Positions 38,660-47,571 of a stretch of DNA of 64,000 nucleotides are shown one piece after another. The first letter of the stretch is position 1. Every line of letters begins with the position of its first letter. The notes under the pieces were generated by a model that saw only the letters and a program-made list of their open reading frames with translations, was not told the origin of the DNA and did no database searches. The stretch is from Hyphomicrobiales bacterium (GTDB taxonomy: Bacteria > Pseudomonadota > Alphaproteobacteria > Rhizobiales > Rhizobiaceae): positions 1 through 64,000 of the forward strand of contig UCHV01000038.1 in the NCBI GenBank assembly GCA_900472395.1, read 5' to 3'. The translations under genes and the position numbers were made by a program.

Positions 38660-39924
38660 CCCTGCCTCCGATCAGCAACGACGTTCACCAGCCTGCACCG
38701 GACGCACAGGAGCTTGGGCGCGTGGAGCGGCCGAATGCCGAGATCACCGTGGATGTCGGTCGCGCCGGACGTCACATGTCGATCTACCCGGCAGCGCTCG
38801 GTTATGACCTGCAGGAAGAACTGGATTTCCTTTCCAACCGGGTCATGGAGCCCAACATCTTCTTCTCCGGCCGCCTGCTGGCACCGGCCATGCCGCGTGT
38901 GGAAGATCGGGAAATTCGCCTTGCCCTGATCCGCGACGACCGGGATGGACGCAGCCGCATGCGCCTGCTGATGCCCTATTCGGTGGAAAAGCCAGGCTTT
39001 TCCATGGGGCCGCCGATCATCCGCGTCTGGGCCAATCCATTCGGCCCGCTCGGTACACCGCTTGTGGATGCGGAGGATGCCGCGGAAACCATCGACAACC
39101 TTCTGGAGGCACTCGGCTCCCGTCAGGCGAAGTTGCCATCGATCCTGGTTCTGCCGGATCTGCGCCTGAACGGCCGTTTCGCCCAGCTTCTGCGCGCCAT
39201 CGCGATCAGCCGCGAACTGCCGGTCACCGTCACCGGCCAATATCAGCGTCCGATGCTGGAAAGCCTTCTCGATGGCGATGCCTATCTGAAAAACGCCATG
39301 ACGACCGCCCATCTGCGCGACATGCGCCGCCAATGGCGGCTTCTGGAAAAGAAAGGTGACCTTTCCTACAATGTCGCGCGCCAGCCTGCGGAAATCCGCA
39401 AGCGCACGGAAGAGTTTCTGTCCCTGGAAGCCAAGGGCTGGAAAGGCCGCAAACGCACCGCACTGATCAACGATCGTTATCGTGCAGCCTTCGCGCGCGA
39501 AGCCATCAGCAATCTTGCCGAGGCCGACGCCGTGCGTATCCACACGATCGACTTCGAAGGTCGCGCCATCGCAAGCCTCGTGGTCTTCGTCATGGCCGGT
39601 GAGGCCTATACGTGGAAGACGGCTTACGACGAAGCCTATTCCCGGTATTCACCCGGCAAGCTTTTGATGATGAAGCTGACCGAGTGGCATCTCGACGACG
39701 CCAACATCATGCGCACCGACAGTTGCGCCGTGCCGGATCACCCGATCATGAGCCGTTTCTGGGAAGAACGGGAGGATATGGGAACGCTGGTTATCGGCCT
39801 GCGCTCCAATATCGATCGTGACACCCGCCAGGCGGCAAGCCAGTTGCACTTCTATCGCAACACCCGCAACGTGGCCCGCCTGCTGCGCCAGAAGATCATG
39901 GCAATGGCCGGGCGAACGGGCTGA
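38656..39924 (+). CDS. BioF2/CelD-like GNAT acetyltransferase
   Basis: A 422-residue protein. The C-terminal half (about 225-400) resembles the Acetyltransf_6 (BioF2-like) GNAT domain: RKRTEEFLSLEAKGWKGRKR, then IDFEGRAIASLVVFVMAGEA and YSRYSPGKLLMMKLTEWHL. Related CelD-like proteins accompany cellulose and exopolysaccharide genes in rhizobia. The acceptor is probably the glycan handled by the coupled flippase (inference). There is no signal peptide, so it acts on the cytoplasmic side. It overlaps the flippase gene by 4 bases. Confidence 0.82.
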   Translation: MTLPPISNDVHQPAPDAQELGRVERPNAEITVDVGRAGRHMSIYPAALGYDLQEELDFLSNRVMEPNIFFSGRLLAPAMPRVEDREIRLALIRDDRDGRSRMRLLMPYSVEKPGFSMGPPIIRVWANPFGPLGTPLVDAEDAAETIDNLLEALGSRQAKLPSILVLPDLRLNGRFAQLLRAIAISRELPVTVTGQYQRPMLESLLDGDAYLKNAMTTAHLRDMRRQWRLLEKKGDLSYNVARQPAEIRKRTEEFLSLEAKGWKGRKRTALINDRYRAAFAREAISNLAEADAVRIHTIDFEGRAIASLVVFVMAGEAYTWKTAYDEAYSRYSPGKLLMMKLTEWHLDDANIMRTDSCAVPDHPIMSRFWEEREDMGTLVIGLRSNIDRDTRQAASQLHFYRNTRNVARLLRQKIMAMAGRTG

Positions 39925-39950
39925 GACGGCCTTCTCTGCATGAACATGCA

Positions 39951-39981
39951 AAGGCCCACGGGTTACCCCGCGGGCCTCTTT
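39951..39981. terminator. Terminator after the flippase/acetyltransferase unit
   Basis: AGGCCC pairs with GGGCCT with inner CGGG/CCCG pairing, followed by CTTT on the plus strand and TTTGC on the minus strand. It is probably shared with the convergent glycine-rich gene. Confidence 0.6.
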
Positions 39982-40025
39982 CGATTGGGAATAGCGGTTC
40001 GTTGATCGATGAGACCGCCCCGGTG

Positions 40026-40880
40026 TTATCGCTTGGCAGTCGTATTCAGCAGTTTGCAAAGCGATACCAGCGATGCGTCGTAGCCGCCGCCGCTCAAGAC
40101 ACCGCGGCAGGTGATCAGCATCTTCTTGCGTTCGGCGCTCGACATCCGGTTGAAGGCCCGCAGAGATGCAGCAGGCGTCCTTGGACCTGTAACGGTGCCG
40201 GTTCCGGGATTTGTCACGCCAGGAATGGTGCCGCCGGGATTAACGCCGCCCGGATTGCTGCCACCAGGGTTGGTGCCGCCCGGGTTCGTTCCACCGGGTG
40301 TCGAGCGTCCGCCAACACTCACATTGACATTGGCATTGACGCCACGTCCGCCGCCGATTGCCGCGCCGACGCCGGCATTGATGCCGTTGCGCCCACCGAT
40401 GGAAGCCGTCGTCCCGGCATCGATACCACCGCTGCCGATTGCGGCGCCGACACCGGCGCTAAGGCCGCTCGTACCGCCGACATTGGCACCGAGACCGGCA
40501 TTGACGCCGTTGCCGATGCTGGCGCCGACACCGGTGTTAACGCCGTTGCTGCCACCGACCGAGGCGCCGACACCTGCGGTCACACCATTGCTGGTTCCGA
40601 CACCGGCGCCCGCATTGATGCCGCCGGAGCCGCCGACCGAGGCCCCTACTCCAAGGCCGCCGCCTCCAACACCGACGCCTGCATTGATACCGCCGACGGA
40701 GGCACCGATGCCGAGACCGCCATTGCTGCTGCCGACGCTTACGCCACCAAGCCCGCCAAGCCCGATCCCACCGCCGTCACCGCCGCCGCTGTTGCTGCCA
40801 ATGCCCTGCGCGAAGACGCCGGAAGCAACCGGAAGCGCGAGACACACGGAAAGAACCAGAAACTTACTCGACTTGCGCAT
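40026..40880 (-). CDS. Exported glycine-rich repeat protein
   Basis: A 284-residue protein. A signal peptide (MRKSSKFLVLSVCLALPVASGVFA) precedes a long Gly/Ala/Asn/Val repeat region (about 25-195) of loosely repeated units such as NAGVGASIGG and GLGVGASVGG. A short run of GG-T/S/V-NP repeats (about 195-225) follows. The C-terminal domain (about 232-284) is compact, with two cysteines (LITCRGVLSGGGYDASLVSLCKLL). The pattern suggests an extended beta or coil-rich extracellular protein. No function or family is known to me. It lies between the flippase unit and rhaK. Confidence 0.75.
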   Translation of the reverse strand: MRKSSKFLVLSVCLALPVASGVFAQGIGSNSGGGDGGGIGLGGLGGVSVGSSNGGLGIGASVGGINAGVGVGGGGLGVGASVGGSGGINAGAGVGTSNGVTAGVGASVGGSNGVNTGVGASIGNGVNAGLGANVGGTSGLSAGVGAAIGSGGIDAGTTASIGGRNGINAGVGAAIGGGRGVNANVNVSVGGRSTPGGTNPGGTNPGGSNPGGVNPGGTIPGVTNPGTGTVTGPRTPAASLRAFNRMSSAERKKMLITCRGVLSGGGYDASLVSLCKLLNTTAKR

Positions 40881-41176
40881 GTCATTCTCCTCTCAATATC
40901 CTCGCCTGATGGGAGGTTATGGGAGCAGCATATCACATTTTCACTTGCTGTATTAGCTTTAAGTAATTCAACCGAAGCAAGAATTAATTGTTGCACTGCG
41001 GGCGAAAACTCTGTCCCAAAAAAGGACACAAGTCGTCGTTCGGCGCATTCCAATACCGCTGAAGTTTTTCCTGATACAATAACGGATATACGACATTTGC
41101 CCGGAGTAAGAACAACGGCGGGTTTACTTCGAAAACAGATAACTGCGGACGAAACCACAGCTATCCCGGAGAAAAG
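40881..41176. other. AT-rich intergenic region beside rhaK
   Basis: Almost 300 bases, notably AT-rich for this genome, carrying the Shine-Dalgarno and upstream region of the glycine-rich gene. TGTCC-N7-GGACA forms an inverted repeat near 41010-41027. I see no gene. Confidence 0.4.
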
Positions 41177-42580
41177 TCAGGCCGGAGCCGTGACGCCGAT
41201 AGCTTCCCGCCAGCGGTGGCGATAGACCTTCGCCGGCCCGGCCGCCCAAGGCTCTACCCGTCGAAACGGCAGGGAAGGAAGCTGCACACCCGTCAACAGA
41301 GCGGCCCCTGCGCTGGTGCCGGTCGACCCCGAAACAGCCAGAACATCGCGTCCGGTCAGCGCCGCCATCAACCGAAGATAGAAGGCATTATCCGCGAACG
41401 GCCCCTCGACGATGGTATCGCCATCGGCACCGAGAAGGTCCAGACAGGCATCCGTCATCAAGGCCGCATAGATCGACGCGAGTGCATGCACCTGTGCAGC
41501 CGTTTCGGGCGTCTTTCCGACCCATTGCTGTTCTCGCAACGGAAACGGACCCGAACCCTGGACGACAGCCGGCAGGAGCATACAGCCGGTTTCCAGAATA
41601 TCGGAAGCCGCGGACGCCACGTCTTCCGGCGTCGGCTGCGGCCATGCCGATGTCAGCAGTTCGTATTCGCGCCCACCCATGAAGCGAGCGGAGGGAACCG
41701 CACGGCCATGAGCGTCGACATTCGCAAGCGTATCGCGCGCAGGATCAAGCCCTTCCAGATTGCCGCCGACAGCAAAGCTGATCACCCATGTGCCGGTCGA
41801 GACGACGGAAAACGGGCTTTTGCGACCGATCAGATGCGGCAGCAGCGAGGCGTTGGAATCATGTATGCCGCAGAACACCGGCACCGGTTCCAACAGACCC
41901 AACCGGTCGCCAAGCGACGGCAGAACGGTTCCCAGCATGTCGAAAGCGGAACGAACCGGCGCCATGCGTCCGCGAAGATCTAGCGTCTCAACCAGCGCCG
42001 AATAGTCGCCGCTCGCAGGCCGCCAGAGGTCCGTATGGCAACCAAGCGACGTCGCTTCGTTGGCGGCAATGCCGGTGAGGCGAAAGGCCCAATATTGCGG
42101 ATAGGTAAGGATGGTGGCGGTTCGCGCGAACTCGGCCGGAAAGGCGACTTTCTGATAGTGCAGCTGCGCGCCGAGGTTAAGTCCGCCGGACAAAGGCGGC
42201 GAAGCCGTTTCCGCAAATGGCGGGCGCAACGCCGCATAAGCGTCGCGGATCGCCTGCGGATAACCGTGCTCGTAGTCCAGCACCGGTAGCGCCAGTTCAC
42301 CATCCGCATCAAGCAGGACGGCGCAGGCACCATGCGTGGTGATGGAAATCGCATCGTAACCCGGTTCTATCGCAAACCCGGCAAGCGCATCGAGCGCGAA
42401 CGACCAGATACGTTCGACATCGTAATGCGGATAAGGTGGCCCCTGAAGAACGCCATTGGGTGTTTTTACCGCAGCGATTTCAGCCCCGGAAGCGGCATCG
42501 ACGACAACCACCTTTGCATTGGTCTTGCCGATATCGAGAACGGCAATACGCCGAAAATCACTCTGTCCGGAAGAATTCAT
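41177..42580 (-). CDS. rhaK: L-rhamnulose kinase RhaK (FGGY family)
   Basis: A 467-residue sugar kinase, which phosphorylates rhamnulose after isomerisation. The ATP-binding phosphate-1 motif is at the N-terminus ([16 protein letters not shown]) and the FGGY domain is C-terminal ([20 protein letters not shown]). A kinase at the end of the transport operon is the Rhizobium leguminosarum arrangement, where RhaK is known to be needed for rhamnose uptake as well as for catabolism. The ATG overlaps the rhaU stop codon by 4 bases, so the two are coupled. The operon appears to end here. Confidence 0.92.
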   Translation of the reverse strand: MNSSGQSDFRRIAVLDIGKTNAKVVVVDAASGAEIAAVKTPNGVLQGPPYPHYDVERIWSFALDALAGFAIEPGYDAISITTHGACAVLLDADGELALPVLDYEHGYPQAIRDAYAALRPPFAETASPPLSGGLNLGAQLHYQKVAFPAEFARTATILTYPQYWAFRLTGIAANEATSLGCHTDLWRPASGDYSALVETLDLRGRMAPVRSAFDMLGTVLPSLGDRLGLLEPVPVFCGIHDSNASLLPHLIGRKSPFSVVSTGTWVISFAVGGNLEGLDPARDTLANVDAHGRAVPSARFMGGREYELLTSAWPQPTPEDVASAASDILETGCMLLPAVVQGSGPFPLREQQWVGKTPETAAQVHALASIYAALMTDACLDLLGADGDTIVEGPFADNAFYLRLMAALTGRDVLAVSGSTGTSAGAALLTGVQLPSLPFRRVEPWAAGPAKVYRHRWREAIGVTAPA

Positions 42581-42897
42581 GGCAGATGAAAAACCGTAAC
42601 GAGGTCACTCTGAACAGGCGAATTATCGGGATTGCTCTCCATGATATCGGCCATATGCGCCCACCAGCGTTTCATCACCGGATGCTCGGGCAGGCTTGCC
42701 ATGGAATGATCGGCCGGGCGGGAAAGCACGCCGAACAGGATATTGGTCTCACGGTCGAGATGGATGGAATAGTCGCGCACACCCGCCTCATGCAGAAGCG
42801 CGCTCAGTTCCGGCCAGATCTCGTCATGACGCTTGCGATATTCCGCTTCCATGCCCGGATGCAGTTTCATCTTGAAGGCGTGTTTTTCCAAAATCAT
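42577..42897 (-). CDS. rhaU: L-rhamnose mutarotase RhaU
   Basis: A 106-residue enzyme that interconverts alpha- and beta-L-rhamnose so that RhaI receives its preferred anomer. The family's catalytic region ([13 protein letters not shown]) and the C-terminal WWAHMADIM are recognisable. The length is typical. It overlaps rhaQ by 4 bases upstream (ATGA) and rhaK by 4 bases downstream. The whole run appears to be one translationally coupled block. Confidence 0.95.
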   Translation of the reverse strand: MILEKHAFKMKLHPGMEAEYRKRHDEIWPELSALLHEAGVRDYSIHLDRETNILFGVLSRPADHSMASLPEHPVMKRWWAHMADIMESNPDNSPVQSDLVTVFHLP

Positions 42898-43904
42898 TTG
42901 CCGCTCATATGCTTGATACGCCGGGCCACGATGGGCAGCGCGATAGTGATGATCAAAAGAAGGCCGACAAAGATCGACATGACGATGCCGGGCACATTGA
43001 GAAGGCCGAGCCCGAACGTGACCAGCCCCATGACGAAGGCGGCAATGACGACACCCGCAATGGTGCCCGCCCCGCCGAGAATGGAGACACCACCGAGCAC
43101 GACCATGGTGACGATCTCCAGCTCCCAGCCTTGCGCAATCGACGGCCGCGTCGAGCCGAGCCGCGATGTCAGGCAGACGGCGGCAATGCCGGACATCAGG
43201 CCGGTGAGCAAAAAGAGCTTGAACTTGATGCGCTCGACCGGGATGCCGGAAAAGCGCGCGGCAAACTCATTGTTGCCGATAACAAATATCTGGCGACCGA
43301 AATTGGTGGCGTGCAGAACGATGCCGAAGATGACGGCAGCTACGATGAACAGCACGAATTCGAACGAGAATACCCAGAAGACATATCCCTGCCCGAAGAA
43401 GGCAAAGTCAGCCGGATATTTGCCATAGGCCTGATCACCCAGCACGATATAGGAAATGCCGCGAAACAGGCTCATCGTGCCGATGGTGACGACGATGGAC
43501 GGCAGTTTCAGCACCGAGACCAGCGTGCCATTGATGGCACCGCAGACAAGCCCGACACCGATGCCGATGGCGACCAGTCCCGGCGTACCGATGCCCATCT
43601 GCGCCGCCGCCCCCATGGCGGTGGAGGCCAGCGCGATGATGGCGGCGACGGAAAGATCGATTTCACCGGCAATGACCAGCATCGCCATGGCAAAGGCAAT
43701 CATCGCCTTTTCGGTGAAGTTGAACGTCGCGTCGGACAGGTTCCACGCATTGAGGAAGTATGGCGAGGCAAACGAGTTGGCGATGAAGATCACCACCGCC
43801 ACGCCGAACAGCAGCACTTCCCAACTGCCGAGCAGGCGGCTGACCGGGGTGCCGAGGCGATCCGGAATGGCCTGCCGCGTTCTGGTTTCGGTGATCTCGC
43901 TCAT
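42894..43904 (-). CDS. rhaQ: Rhamnose ABC transporter permease RhaQ
   Basis: A 336-residue inner-membrane permease of the RbsC-like family with about 8-10 hydrophobic segments. The conserved [19 protein letters not shown] and [17 protein letters not shown] are present. AGGAGG lies 8 bases before the ATG at 43904, which gives [12 protein letters not shown] frame open to 44471 runs antisense to nothing real and overlaps rhaP, so I reject that start. It overlaps rhaP by 4 bases upstream and rhaU by 4 bases downstream. Confidence 0.94.
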   Translation of the reverse strand: MSEITETRTRQAIPDRLGTPVSRLLGSWEVLLFGVAVVIFIANSFASPYFLNAWNLSDATFNFTEKAMIAFAMAMLVIAGEIDLSVAAIIALASTAMGAAAQMGIGTPGLVAIGIGVGLVCGAINGTLVSVLKLPSIVVTIGTMSLFRGISYIVLGDQAYGKYPADFAFFGQGYVFWVFSFEFVLFIVAAVIFGIVLHATNFGRQIFVIGNNEFAARFSGIPVERIKFKLFLLTGLMSGIAAVCLTSRLGSTRPSIAQGWELEIVTMVVLGGVSILGGAGTIAGVVIAAFVMGLVTFGLGLLNVPGIVMSIFVGLLLIITIALPIVARRIKHMSGK

Positions 43905-44890
43905 GCGGAAACCTCCTTGGCGCCACGGTCCCGCAGGATGATACGCCCGGCCCGCCGTTCGGCACGGGCGTTGAAGACAACGGCCAGCACAATGACGATG
44001 CCGGAAATGGCCATCTGCGCAAACGGCGAGATGCCGATGACTGGAAGCGCATTCTTGATGACGCCGAGGAACAGTGCCCCGAGCACCGCACCGCCCACCG
44101 AACCGATACCGCCGGCAATGGAAATGCCGCCGATGACGCTGGCGGCCACCGTATCCAGCTCGAAACCGGCCGCGACGTCGACGTAAGCCACGGCATAACG
44201 CGACACCCAGAGATAACCGGCAAGTCCCGCCAGCGCCCCCGACAGAACGAAGGCGAAAAACCGCGTCTTGCCGATATCGATACCGGCATAAACGGCAGCT
44301 GTCGGATTGCCGCCGGATGCATAGGCGGCGCGGCCGAACGCTGTGCGGGTCAGAAGTCCCCACATCAGCAACACGATGACGATAGCGATCCACGACAGGA
44401 GCGGCATGCCCAACACCGAAACACGCGGAAAATTGAGGAAACCGGGCGTCATCTGATGGGAATTGACCCATGCGCCGCCGGACAGAACAAAGGCCATGCC
44501 GCGATAGATGGTGAGTGTGCCCAGTGTCACGACGATCGGCGGGATCTGCAGCGCCCAGACGAGATAACCATTGATGGCCCCGAGCGCCGCACCGATGCCG
44601 ATCGCCAACACCACCAGCAACGCCAGTGGCAGGCCGGGATAGGCGGCATCCAGCATCGCGACCGCCATGCCGGTAAAGGCAAGGTTCGCCGCGACCGACA
44701 GATCGATGGATTTCGTCAGGATCACCGTCATCTGGCCAAGCGCCAGAATGATCAGGATCGAGGTATCGTTAAAAATGTTGGCGAGATTGCCGGGCGTGGC
44801 AAAACCCGGCGCGCGGGTGGCAAAACCGGCCACCATGATGGCGATGATGCCGACCAGAAGCAGTTCGCGGTGTTTCAAGAGTTTTTTCAT
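43901..44890 (-). CDS. rhaP: Rhamnose ABC transporter permease RhaP
   Basis: A 329-residue RbsC-like permease, the partner of RhaQ in the heterodimeric channel. It has about 8-10 membrane segments, with KSIDLSVAANLAFTGMAVAM near 60 and AASVIGGISIAGGIGSVGGA near 260. GGGAG lies 5 bases before the ATG at 44890 (MKKLLKHREL). The start follows the rhaT stop by about 10 bases, and the stop overlaps the rhaQ start (ATGA). Confidence 0.94.
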   Translation of the reverse strand: MKKLLKHRELLLVGIIAIMVAGFATRAPGFATPGNLANIFNDTSILIILALGQMTVILTKSIDLSVAANLAFTGMAVAMLDAAYPGLPLALLVVLAIGIGAALGAINGYLVWALQIPPIVVTLGTLTIYRGMAFVLSGGAWVNSHQMTPGFLNFPRVSVLGMPLLSWIAIVIVLLMWGLLTRTAFGRAAYASGGNPTAAVYAGIDIGKTRFFAFVLSGALAGLAGYLWVSRYAVAYVDVAAGFELDTVAASVIGGISIAGGIGSVGGAVLGALFLGVIKNALPVIGISPFAQMAISGIVIVLAVVFNARAERRAGRIILRDRGAKEVSA

Positions 44891-44900
44891 CGGCGCTCCC

Positions 44901-46466
44901 TCACGCATTGCCGGTGGCGGCGCGCACCAAAGTCTCGGCGCTCAATTGCGAACGATCGAACATGCCGGCCATCAGACCCTCGCGCATGACCAGAACCCGA
45001 TCCGACATGCCAAGAATTTCCGGCAGTTCCGACGAGACCATGATGATCGACAGGCCTTCCGAAGCGAGTTCGCTGATGAAACCATGAACGGAAGCCTTGG
45101 AGCCAATATCGATGCCCTTGGTCGGTTCATCGAGAATGATCACCTTCGGCTGGGTGGCCAGCCACTTGCCAATCACCACTTTCTGCTGGTTGCCGCCCGA
45201 CAAAGTGCCAACAGGAACGGAAAGGGCAGCGGCGCGCAAATCCAGCCGCTCGGCATATTTGCGGGCGAGCGCCAGTTCGTTGGCGGCCTTCAGAAAACCG
45301 GAACGAGACGTTCGGGCAAGCGATGGCAGCGACATGTTCTGAAAAATCGGCATGGGCAGAGCCAGACCATGCCGCCCACGCTCTTCCGGCACATAAACGA
45401 TACCGGCGGCGATCGCATCGCGCGACGAGCGGATCTTCAGGTCCTGGCCTTCAAGACGGAGCCGGCCGGACGACGGTTGCGACACACCAAAAAGAGACTG
45501 GCAAAGCTCCGACCGGCCAGCGCCGATCAGGCCATAAACGCCGAGAATTTCGCCGCGTTTCAGCTCGAATGAAATGTCGCGATATTCGGTCGGGTGGCAG
45601 TAGTTCTCGACAGACAGCACCGTCGCGCCGATCGAAACCTCAACCTTGGGAAAGATGTTTTCGACATCGCGGCCCACCATCATCCGCACGATGGTATCCT
45701 GCGGGGTTTCCGCCAGACGGCCATGGCCGACAGCGCGGCCATCACGAAACACCACGAAATTCTCTGCGATTTCATAAACCTCATCGAACTTGTGGCTGAT
45801 GAACAGGATCGCCTTGCCCTGTTTCTTCAGCCCTTCGACGATGCGAAAGAGATCGTCGATTTCCTTGCGGGAGAGTGCGGCGGTCGGCTCGTCCATGATG
45901 ACGATGCGCGCCTCGACCGACAATGCGCGGGCAATCGCCACGAGATGCCGCTGCGCAATCGACAAATCTTTCAACCGAATGGTCGGATCAATCTCGCTTT
46001 CCAGCGCATGCAGCAATTCGCTGGCGCGGGTGTTCATGGTCTTCCAGTCGATCAGGCCGAAACGGGTGCGCGGCGCATGGCCGAGAAAGACATTCTCGGC
46101 AACCGTCAACTCGTCGAACAGCACGGTTTCCTGATGGATGGCGGTAACGCCGGCATCGATGGCATCCTGCGCACTCGTGAAGGAGACCGGTTGTCCGTCG
46201 ATAACAATCTCGCCTTCGCTGGGGCGATAGATACCGGTGAGAATTTTCACCAGCGTCGATTTACCCGCACCGTTTTCACCGATCAGCGCGGTCACTTCGC
46301 CGGCATGCAGCGAGACGCTGACATTATCGAGCGCCTTCACGCCGGGAAATATTTGGGAAATTCCGCGCATTTCCAGAACAGGCATTCGCCTGACGGGCGC
46401 TGCGTCCCCAACAGGAAAAGTTTCCGCGCCGGTCTTTTCGACTGCAGTCATCATCTCAATCGCCAT
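44901..46466 (-). CDS. rhaT: Rhamnose ABC transporter ATPase RhaT
   Basis: A 521-residue dual-cassette ATPase of the RbsA type. The first cassette has an intact Walker A (GENGAGKST, near 58) and MDEPTAAL. In the second, the equivalent site reads GLIGAGRSE, so Lys is replaced by Arg, as is usual in this family, while LSGGNQQK and LDEPTKG are kept. It energises uptake through RhaPQ. The start could be the ATG at 46466 or one a few codons later, and no site clearly decides. A strong hairpin lies between it and rhaS. Confidence 0.94.
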   Translation of the reverse strand: MAIEMMTAVEKTGAETFPVGDAAPVRRMPVLEMRGISQIFPGVKALDNVSVSLHAGEVTALIGENGAGKSTLVKILTGIYRPSEGEIVIDGQPVSFTSAQDAIDAGVTAIHQETVLFDELTVAENVFLGHAPRTRFGLIDWKTMNTRASELLHALESEIDPTIRLKDLSIAQRHLVAIARALSVEARIVIMDEPTAALSRKEIDDLFRIVEGLKKQGKAILFISHKFDEVYEIAENFVVFRDGRAVGHGRLAETPQDTIVRMMVGRDVENIFPKVEVSIGATVLSVENYCHPTEYRDISFELKRGEILGVYGLIGAGRSELCQSLFGVSQPSSGRLRLEGQDLKIRSSRDAIAAGIVYVPEERGRHGLALPMPIFQNMSLPSLARTSRSGFLKAANELALARKYAERLDLRAAALSVPVGTLSGGNQQKVVIGKWLATQPKVIILDEPTKGIDIGSKASVHGFISELASEGLSIIMVSSELPEILGMSDRVLVMREGLMAGMFDRSQLSAETLVRAATGNA

Positions 46467-46482
46467 TTGAAAATCATGGTCG

Positions 46483-46508
46483 GTCCGGCGTCGTCGAAGA
46501 CGCCGGAC
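46483..46508. terminator. Hairpin between rhaS and rhaT
   Basis: GTCCGGCGTC and GACGCCGGAC form a perfect 10-base stem with a 6-base loop. There is no T-run, so it is more likely an mRNA-stabilising or attenuating hairpin within the operon than a full terminator. Confidence 0.6.
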
Positions 46509-46525
46509 ACAAGTCCCAGGAGAGA

Positions 46526-47521
46526 TCAGAAGATCTTCGAGAACTCGTCGATATTCTTGGCGTCGTAGATGAACGGATCGGCCATGGCGGCCTCGCCCTT
46601 GTCGTCGATCTTGATCTTGCCCATGCGGCCGGCTTCGATTTCCGAACCCGGCTTGCCATCGGCATCGCCCTTGACGAGGTGATAAGCAATCTGCGTGGCG
46701 GAATAACCGAGATCGATCGGGTTCCAGATGGCGAATTCCTTGGTGGCGCCAGACTTGATGGCGCCCGCCATTTCCGACGGAAGGCCAAGACCGGTCACAT
46801 AAACCTGGCCGATCTTGCCGGCATCCTTCACCGCCTGCGATGCGGCCAGCACACCGACCGTGGTCGGCGCGACGATAACTTTGACGTTCGGCTGCGATGT
46901 CAACAGGCCCTGCGCTTCGCGGTAGGACTTGTCGGCAAGGTCGTCACCGTAAACCGTGGTCGCAAGGTTGAGACCGGCAAAATCCTTCAGCTGCTTTTTC
47001 ATCTCGCCGATCCAGATATTCTGGTTGGTCGAGGTGGTGGTGGCCGAAAGAATGGCGAAATCGCCCTTGCCGCCTTCCAGGTGGCTTGCCGCAAGCTGCA
47101 GGCACATCTTGCCGATCAGTTCGTTGGAAGACGGGTTGAGCTGCAGGATACGGCCTTCCGGTGCCACGCCACTATCCCAGGAGATCACCTTGATGCCGCG
47201 CTGCGCCGCCTTCTTCAGGGCCGGAACCACGGCATCGGGATCGTTTGCCGAAATGGCGATGGCATCGACGCCCTGCGCGATCAGCGAGTTGATCACCTCG
47301 ATCTGGCCTTCCGCCGTGGTCGAGGTCGGGCCGGTATAGATGATCTCGACGCCGCCGAGTTCCTTGGCAGCTTCCTGCGCACCCTTGTTGGCGGCCTCAA
47401 AGAAGCCGTTACCGAGCGATTTCACCACAAGCGCGATCTTCATGTCGGCGGCAGATGCCGCGGACGACATCATCACCACGGCCAATGCCGCGCCAATCGC
47501 CAGTTTTTTAGCAAGTTTCAT
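46526..47521 (-). CDS. rhaS: Rhamnose-binding periplasmic protein RhaS
   Basis: A 331-residue sugar-binding protein of the RbsB type. The signal peptide (MKLAKKLAIGAALAVVMMSSAASA, about 1-24) is followed by the periplasmic binding fold (GNGFFEAANKGAQEAAKELG and SLIAQGVDAIAISANDPDAV near 85-105). GGGAGGAG lies 7 bases before the ATG at 47521. A frame opening at 47575 is rejected on this basis. It follows rhaR by about 50 bases and is probably co-transcribed with it. A 10-base-pair hairpin follows. Confidence 0.94.
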   Translation of the reverse strand: MKLAKKLAIGAALAVVMMSSAASAADMKIALVVKSLGNGFFEAANKGAQEAAKELGGVEIIYTGPTSTTAEGQIEVINSLIAQGVDAIAISANDPDAVVPALKKAAQRGIKVISWDSGVAPEGRILQLNPSSNELIGKMCLQLAASHLEGGKGDFAILSATTTSTNQNIWIGEMKKQLKDFAGLNLATTVYGDDLADKSYREAQGLLTSQPNVKVIVAPTTVGVLAASQAVKDAGKIGQVYVTGLGLPSEMAGAIKSGATKEFAIWNPIDLGYSATQIAYHLVKGDADGKPGSEIEAGRMGKIKIDDKGEAAMADPFIYDAKNIDEFSKIF

Positions 47522-47571
47522 GTCAATTCTCCTCCCAAAGATTGAACTAAAGTCCGTCCCCCGCCGGCGCG

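Noticed and set aside
40230-40790. A CRISPR-like array
   Set aside because: The repeats are glycine-codon repeats inside a coding sequence in frame, of irregular length, with no unique spacers and no cas genes.
44900-46466. RhaT as a broken ATPase because of Lys-to-Arg in the second Walker A
   Set aside because: This change is normal in the RbsA-type sugar ATPases, so it does not indicate decay.
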